Positions 60,817 through 64,000 of a stretch of 64,000 nucleotides of DNA are shown piece by piece. The notes below the pieces were generated by a model, which saw only the letters and a list, made by a program, of their open reading frames with translations, did not search any database and was not told the DNA's origin. The position numbers and the translations under genes are program-made. Positions within the stretch are counted from its first letter, which is position 1. Each line of letters begins with the position of its first letter. Source of the stretch: Setoptus koraiensis (Eukaryota; Arthropoda). The stretch lies in the NCBI GenBank assembly GCA_048013815.1, contig CM106585.1:15314001-15378000 (forward strand), in the 5' to 3' direction.

Positions 60817-60822
60817 TTGTGT
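60782..60822. repeat. Near-perfect inverted repeat over the stop codon, 18-nt arms, 5-nt loop
   Basis: ACACAATCATTTCGGGAC (60782-60799) and the reverse complement of 60805-60822 match at 16 of 18 positions. The right arm codes the last residues (VLK) and the TAA stop. Confidence 0.92.
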
Positions 60823-61667
60823 ATGCTACTAGCTTGACTCTGGCCTCATCCAACAGTCGTCACCTTGTAACTTTTGGTTGTCTGTAACGCGAAGATTTGC
60901 CCTGTTCTAGACAATTGTTCTCACGATTAGTTGTCTAATTAATCGCTCGCACATAGCGATAAACGAGAGTGCGTCAAAGTCGAAATCTCGACTGAATTTG
61001 TATTCTTTGTCCAACAAAATGATTTGGTGGCTCGTTTATCGGCCAACAAGCACGATGCGCTGCATGCCACAAGTGCCACAATCACTTTTTCTCGAAAAAT
61101 GAATATGAAACGAGAAAAAGACTGGGCACCTCCGATGATTCAAACCTTCATCGATCTCATCAACGCGACGCAGTTGATGGTTGATGCAAATGAGCGTCGA
61201 TGGAACAAAGGTTTCGTAGCAGCAAACATACCGTGTGCGTTGTCAGTCCATTATCAGCTGTTCATGGCACTAGGTTAAATGGTGCTCTTGTAGTTTGCAA
61301 AAGTCATTTTTTTGTTATACTTTATTTGATTTGTATTATTTTTACTTGTATATTTATCAAATTAATTAGCCACTTGTATCAAATCATAACAGAATATCGT
61401 TTGTTCAGTCATATTTATTCCGTTTCATTCTCTTGGACGGCACCATTGGAATGATTATTTGGCGTCGCAAACATTGCACAACAACAGAACCGACAAACAG
61501 TTGACCGAAGGTACTCACGTCCATTCGATTGAATACAATATATAGTATTATGATTTAGTCGGCCATTTTGGGCGGTAGCGCACCAGTCAAATTTGTATCT
61601 TTTGGGGCTCAGGTGTCATCGAATCAGTTCAATAAGCGGAATAACAGCAACAACATCAACTTTTATC
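60823..61667. other. Spacer before NPRL3 with an unassigned open stretch
   Basis: A frame without stops runs from about 60943 to 61278 (110 codons) but has no good start and no recognised similarity. It contains a 10-nt inverted repeat, CTTTTTCTCG at 61085-61094 with its complement at 61111-61120. The last 350 bp are AT-rich and probably include the NPRL3 promoter and 5' UTR. Confidence 0.55.
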
Positions 61668-64000
61668 ATGACCATATTAGCTGACAAAATATTGAGAGAA
61701 ACATCGCCTCTCAGCATATTTTTAGTGAAATCAGGTAGTGCCGGTAACAGACTATTATTTCGTTATCCCTATGATGAGCAATACGAATTGTCAGGCTTCC
61801 AACAGGAACAACAAACAAAAAGTACAATCAACAATTCTACTTTCAACACAACCAATTCTAGTAATAACGAGGACCACGAGCATCAGTTCCGAGTTGTGAT
61901 ATCAGAAAATGATGACGCCCTGTCCAATATGTTCTCAGTTAATCCAAATCTTTGTGGTAAAAAATTTGAAATTAAAATCAATAACGTGCGTTATGTTGGT
62001 CATCCGATGTCCCTATTAGCTCAGCATCAGCATCAGAATAGCTTGCAATCAACTATGCCAGGCATGACAATACAACATCGACACCATTATCATCACCATC
62101 ATCATCAACCAAATAATTTGACCAATTCCTCCTCTGTTACAGATAGTAACAACCAACATGTCAACAACAATTCCTCTAATCATGTTGATATTACATCATT
62201 CAATATTGTTTGTGCATTGAGAGCTAGTGCCAGTTATGACATTGTCAATTGTTATCATGACTTAAGCCAAAGACTTGCCATAGCCTTAGGCTTTGAAGAG
62301 CGACGCTGTTCATATCTCACTAAAGAAGCCAGAGACATCGTAGCCACCTTGGATGAACAACAAATGGCCAAACTAGTTGACCAAGACCAACAGGATCAGC
62401 TTGGCCAATGTCAATTAGGAAAGACAACAGTTACTTCACTTAATACTAATTCTGCCATAAAAGACAAACAATCCATTTTCAGTACTATTCTTCAAAGGAG
62501 CCTCCTGGCTAAAGATCTAAAAAAAGTTTTCGAAGATTTAACCATCAAAGGAATTGTAGATCTTAGAATAAACAATTGGGTTCGTGTTAGTTTCTGTCTG
62601 CCGCACAAAGTTCATCGTTTGAAATTGATCAATCACTTGGACATGCCAGCTATAGGACCAAAAGAGATACAAAATTGTCTCAACTATCTCAGGCCCTATC
62701 ATGGTTTGTTACTATTACAAAAACCAAAGGATCTTTTGGAGTCGTTGCCCATCGATGCATCGCCCGCGTTTGTTCGTTTGATAAAGGTGACAAAACCGGA
62801 AAAGAACTTTATGGATCTATCAGTCGATGCCAATCTTACATTGATGCAAATATTTTGCATTGTGTCACAACTGGTCTATTGGGCCAAAGCAACGATCATT
62901 TATCCCATTTGTGATAGCAATGTATATGCCATACATCCGTTGGCATCTACAGGTATTAATTCAATGTTGGTTGAGGAATTCAGACGCCGGTTCCCTTGTA
63001 ACAAACCTCTACATCATTACTTGGCAGAATTTTCGTTAGGTACATCACTTAGTCAATTGAATAGGCCACTATTAGAGGTGGAGGAAAGATTGAATTTGTT
63101 GAATATTGTAACATGGTTGCTTCAATGTCGCATCCTATCGCAAATACATAAATATATTTTTCTGGTTGCTGGCGAAGATTCTTCCATACATTTGCGTCAA
63201 GAAACAATTAATAACAGTCCGAGGAAAACTAACCAGCAGAGTAGTCTCATTGAGAGTAATACCATCAGCGCTAGTACTGGCACAAATCTTGCCTTCGACA
63301 TTATTTACGAGCAACCCACTGATGTGATGGGGGCAACCGGAAATTCAACATTAAATAGTAGTAGTCAGTTGTATATTAATAGTAGTAATAACAATAATAG
63401 TAGTAGCAACACCAATAGTAATTTAAGCAACACCAATAGTAACTTAAGCAACAATAGTTACTCGTCCCCTAAAATGCAACCCAGTAGTAATGTTTTGAAT
63501 AATAGTGGAGGCTTTTTGGTCAAGAGTACTCAACTCACGTCAAACAACAAAATCATCAACAATGATATCACTACACAGGTTATTGGTGAAACAACAAACT
63601 CAACTACTACGTCCACCAATGGAGCTAGAGCAATTCCTCATGCCAATGCAACGAGCGGGTCTGTGGGTCTATCTAATAGTATAAATAACTATGAGGGCTC
63701 ACAATATATGGTGACCAGGAGCCCATTCTCTGATAGTTCCGAGTTTGTTAGGCGAGCTAGAACAGACAGTTATGCCTACTCTAATGAAGATAGTAATTTT
63801 GGTCTTAATTCGTCGCTTTCGTCAACGCCAAACTCAAACATTGAATCAACTTCGCCAATGAATAGTGAGCTGCAATCCCGTTCAACTATGAACAATCAGC
63901 CTTCTATTGTTGCAAGCAGTGGTCTACTTTACGAATCTGTTTTGGATCAAACAATACCAGAATTGGATATGGCCTCACTGTTGCGCGCCGGTCTGACACA
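61668..64000 (+). CDS. Nprl3: NPRL3, GATOR1 complex subunit, 3' partial
   Basis: Nitrogen permease regulator-like 3, which with NPRL2 and DEPDC5 forms GATOR1, the Rag GTPase-activating complex that shuts off TORC1 at the lysosome when amino acids are low. The frame is open from ATG to the window end (777 codons and 2 bases) with no intron. Family landmarks in order: TSPLSIFLVKSGSAGNRLLF (about residues 12-31), CGKKFEIKINNVRYVGHP (about 95), FNIVCALRAS and EERRCSYLTKEA (178-220), LAKDLKKVF and VSFCLPHKVH (280-320), RPYHGLLLLQ, ESLPIDASPAFVRLIK, QLVYWAKATIIYPICDSNVY (340-420), and VTWLLQCRILSQIHKYIFLV (about 480). His/Asn/Ser-rich inserts lie at about 115-175 and 520-690, which makes it longer than human NPRL3 (about 570) before the C-terminal part is even reached. 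That part continues beyond the window. Confidence 0.95.
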   Translation, partial: MTILADKILRETSPLSIFLVKSGSAGNRLLFRYPYDEQYELSGFQQEQQTKSTINNSTFNTTNSSNNEDHEHQFRVVISENDDALSNMFSVNPNLCGKKFEIKINNVRYVGHPMSLLAQHQHQNSLQSTMPGMTIQHRHHYHHHHHQPNNLTNSSSVTDSNNQHVNNNSSNHVDITSFNIVCALRASASYDIVNCYHDLSQRLAIALGFEERRCSYLTKEARDIVATLDEQQMAKLVDQDQQDQLGQCQLGKTTVTSLNTNSAIKDKQSIFSTILQRSLLAKDLKKVFEDLTIKGIVDLRINNWVRVSFCLPHKVHRLKLINHLDMPAIGPKEIQNCLNYLRPYHGLLLLQKPKDLLESLPIDASPAFVRLIKVTKPEKNFMDLSVDANLTLMQIFCIVSQLVYWAKATIIYPICDSNVYAIHPLASTGINSMLVEEFRRRFPCNKPLHHYLAEFSLGTSLSQLNRPLLEVEERLNLLNIVTWLLQCRILSQIHKYIFLVAGEDSSIHLRQETINNSPRKTNQQSSLIESNTISASTGTNLAFDIIYEQPTDVMGATGNSTLNSSSQLYINSSNNNNSSSNTNSNLSNTNSNLSNNSYSSPKMQPSSNVLNNSGGFLVKSTQLTSNNKIINNDITTQVIGETTNSTTTSTNGARAIPHANATSGSVGLSNSINNYEGSQYMVTRSPFSDSSEFVRRARTDSYAYSNEDSNFGLNSSLSSTPNSNIESTSPMNSELQSRSTMNNQPSIVASSGLLYESVLDQTIPELDMASLLRAGLT

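Noticed and set aside
61024-61278. 84-codon frame before NPRL3
   Set aside because: It lacks an ATG start and a convincing splice acceptor, and has no recognised similarity; kept only as a note in the spacer entry.

Overview
The window is animal nuclear DNA, most likely from an arthropod. Spliced genes with GT-AG introns, a nuclear receptor of the FTZ-F1 type and an Elk-class potassium channel close to the insect form support this. Asn/Gln/His/Ser/Asp-rich inserts in every large protein and many di- and trinucleotide repeats fit some mite or insect genomes, but I cannot name a species.

Layout. 1-23992 is GC-rich, dense in GGCC and GGGGCCCC, full of minisatellites and short perfect inverted repeats, with no convincing gene. 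23993-34281 (+) holds 13 exons of an Elk/KCNH8-type voltage-gated K+ channel whose first coding exon (PAS cap) I could not find. 34282-38450 lies between two convergent genes. 38451-49143 (-) is ftz-f1 in four coding exons, with an 8.3 kb repeat-rich intron inside the ligand-binding domain. 49144-54530 is microsatellite-rich spacer. 54531-58010 (-) is an intronless synaptojanin. 58011-60267 is spacer. 60268-60816 (+) is a small secreted Cys-rich protein of unknown family with two inverted repeats in its coding DNA. 61668-64000 (+) is NPRL3, a GATOR1 subunit, open at the window edge.

The genes do not form a pathway. Elk and synaptojanin are both neuronal in other animals, ftz-f1 is a developmental and moulting regulator, and NPRL3 acts in amino-acid sensing upstream of TORC1.

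The most unusual signal is structural: at least a dozen perfect or near-perfect inverted repeats (arms 11-27 nt, loops 0-16 nt) are scattered through non-coding DNA and also occur inside one gene. They look like fold-back or template-switch products more than transposons. I recognised no intact transposon, LTR element, virus copy, tRNA or rRNA.
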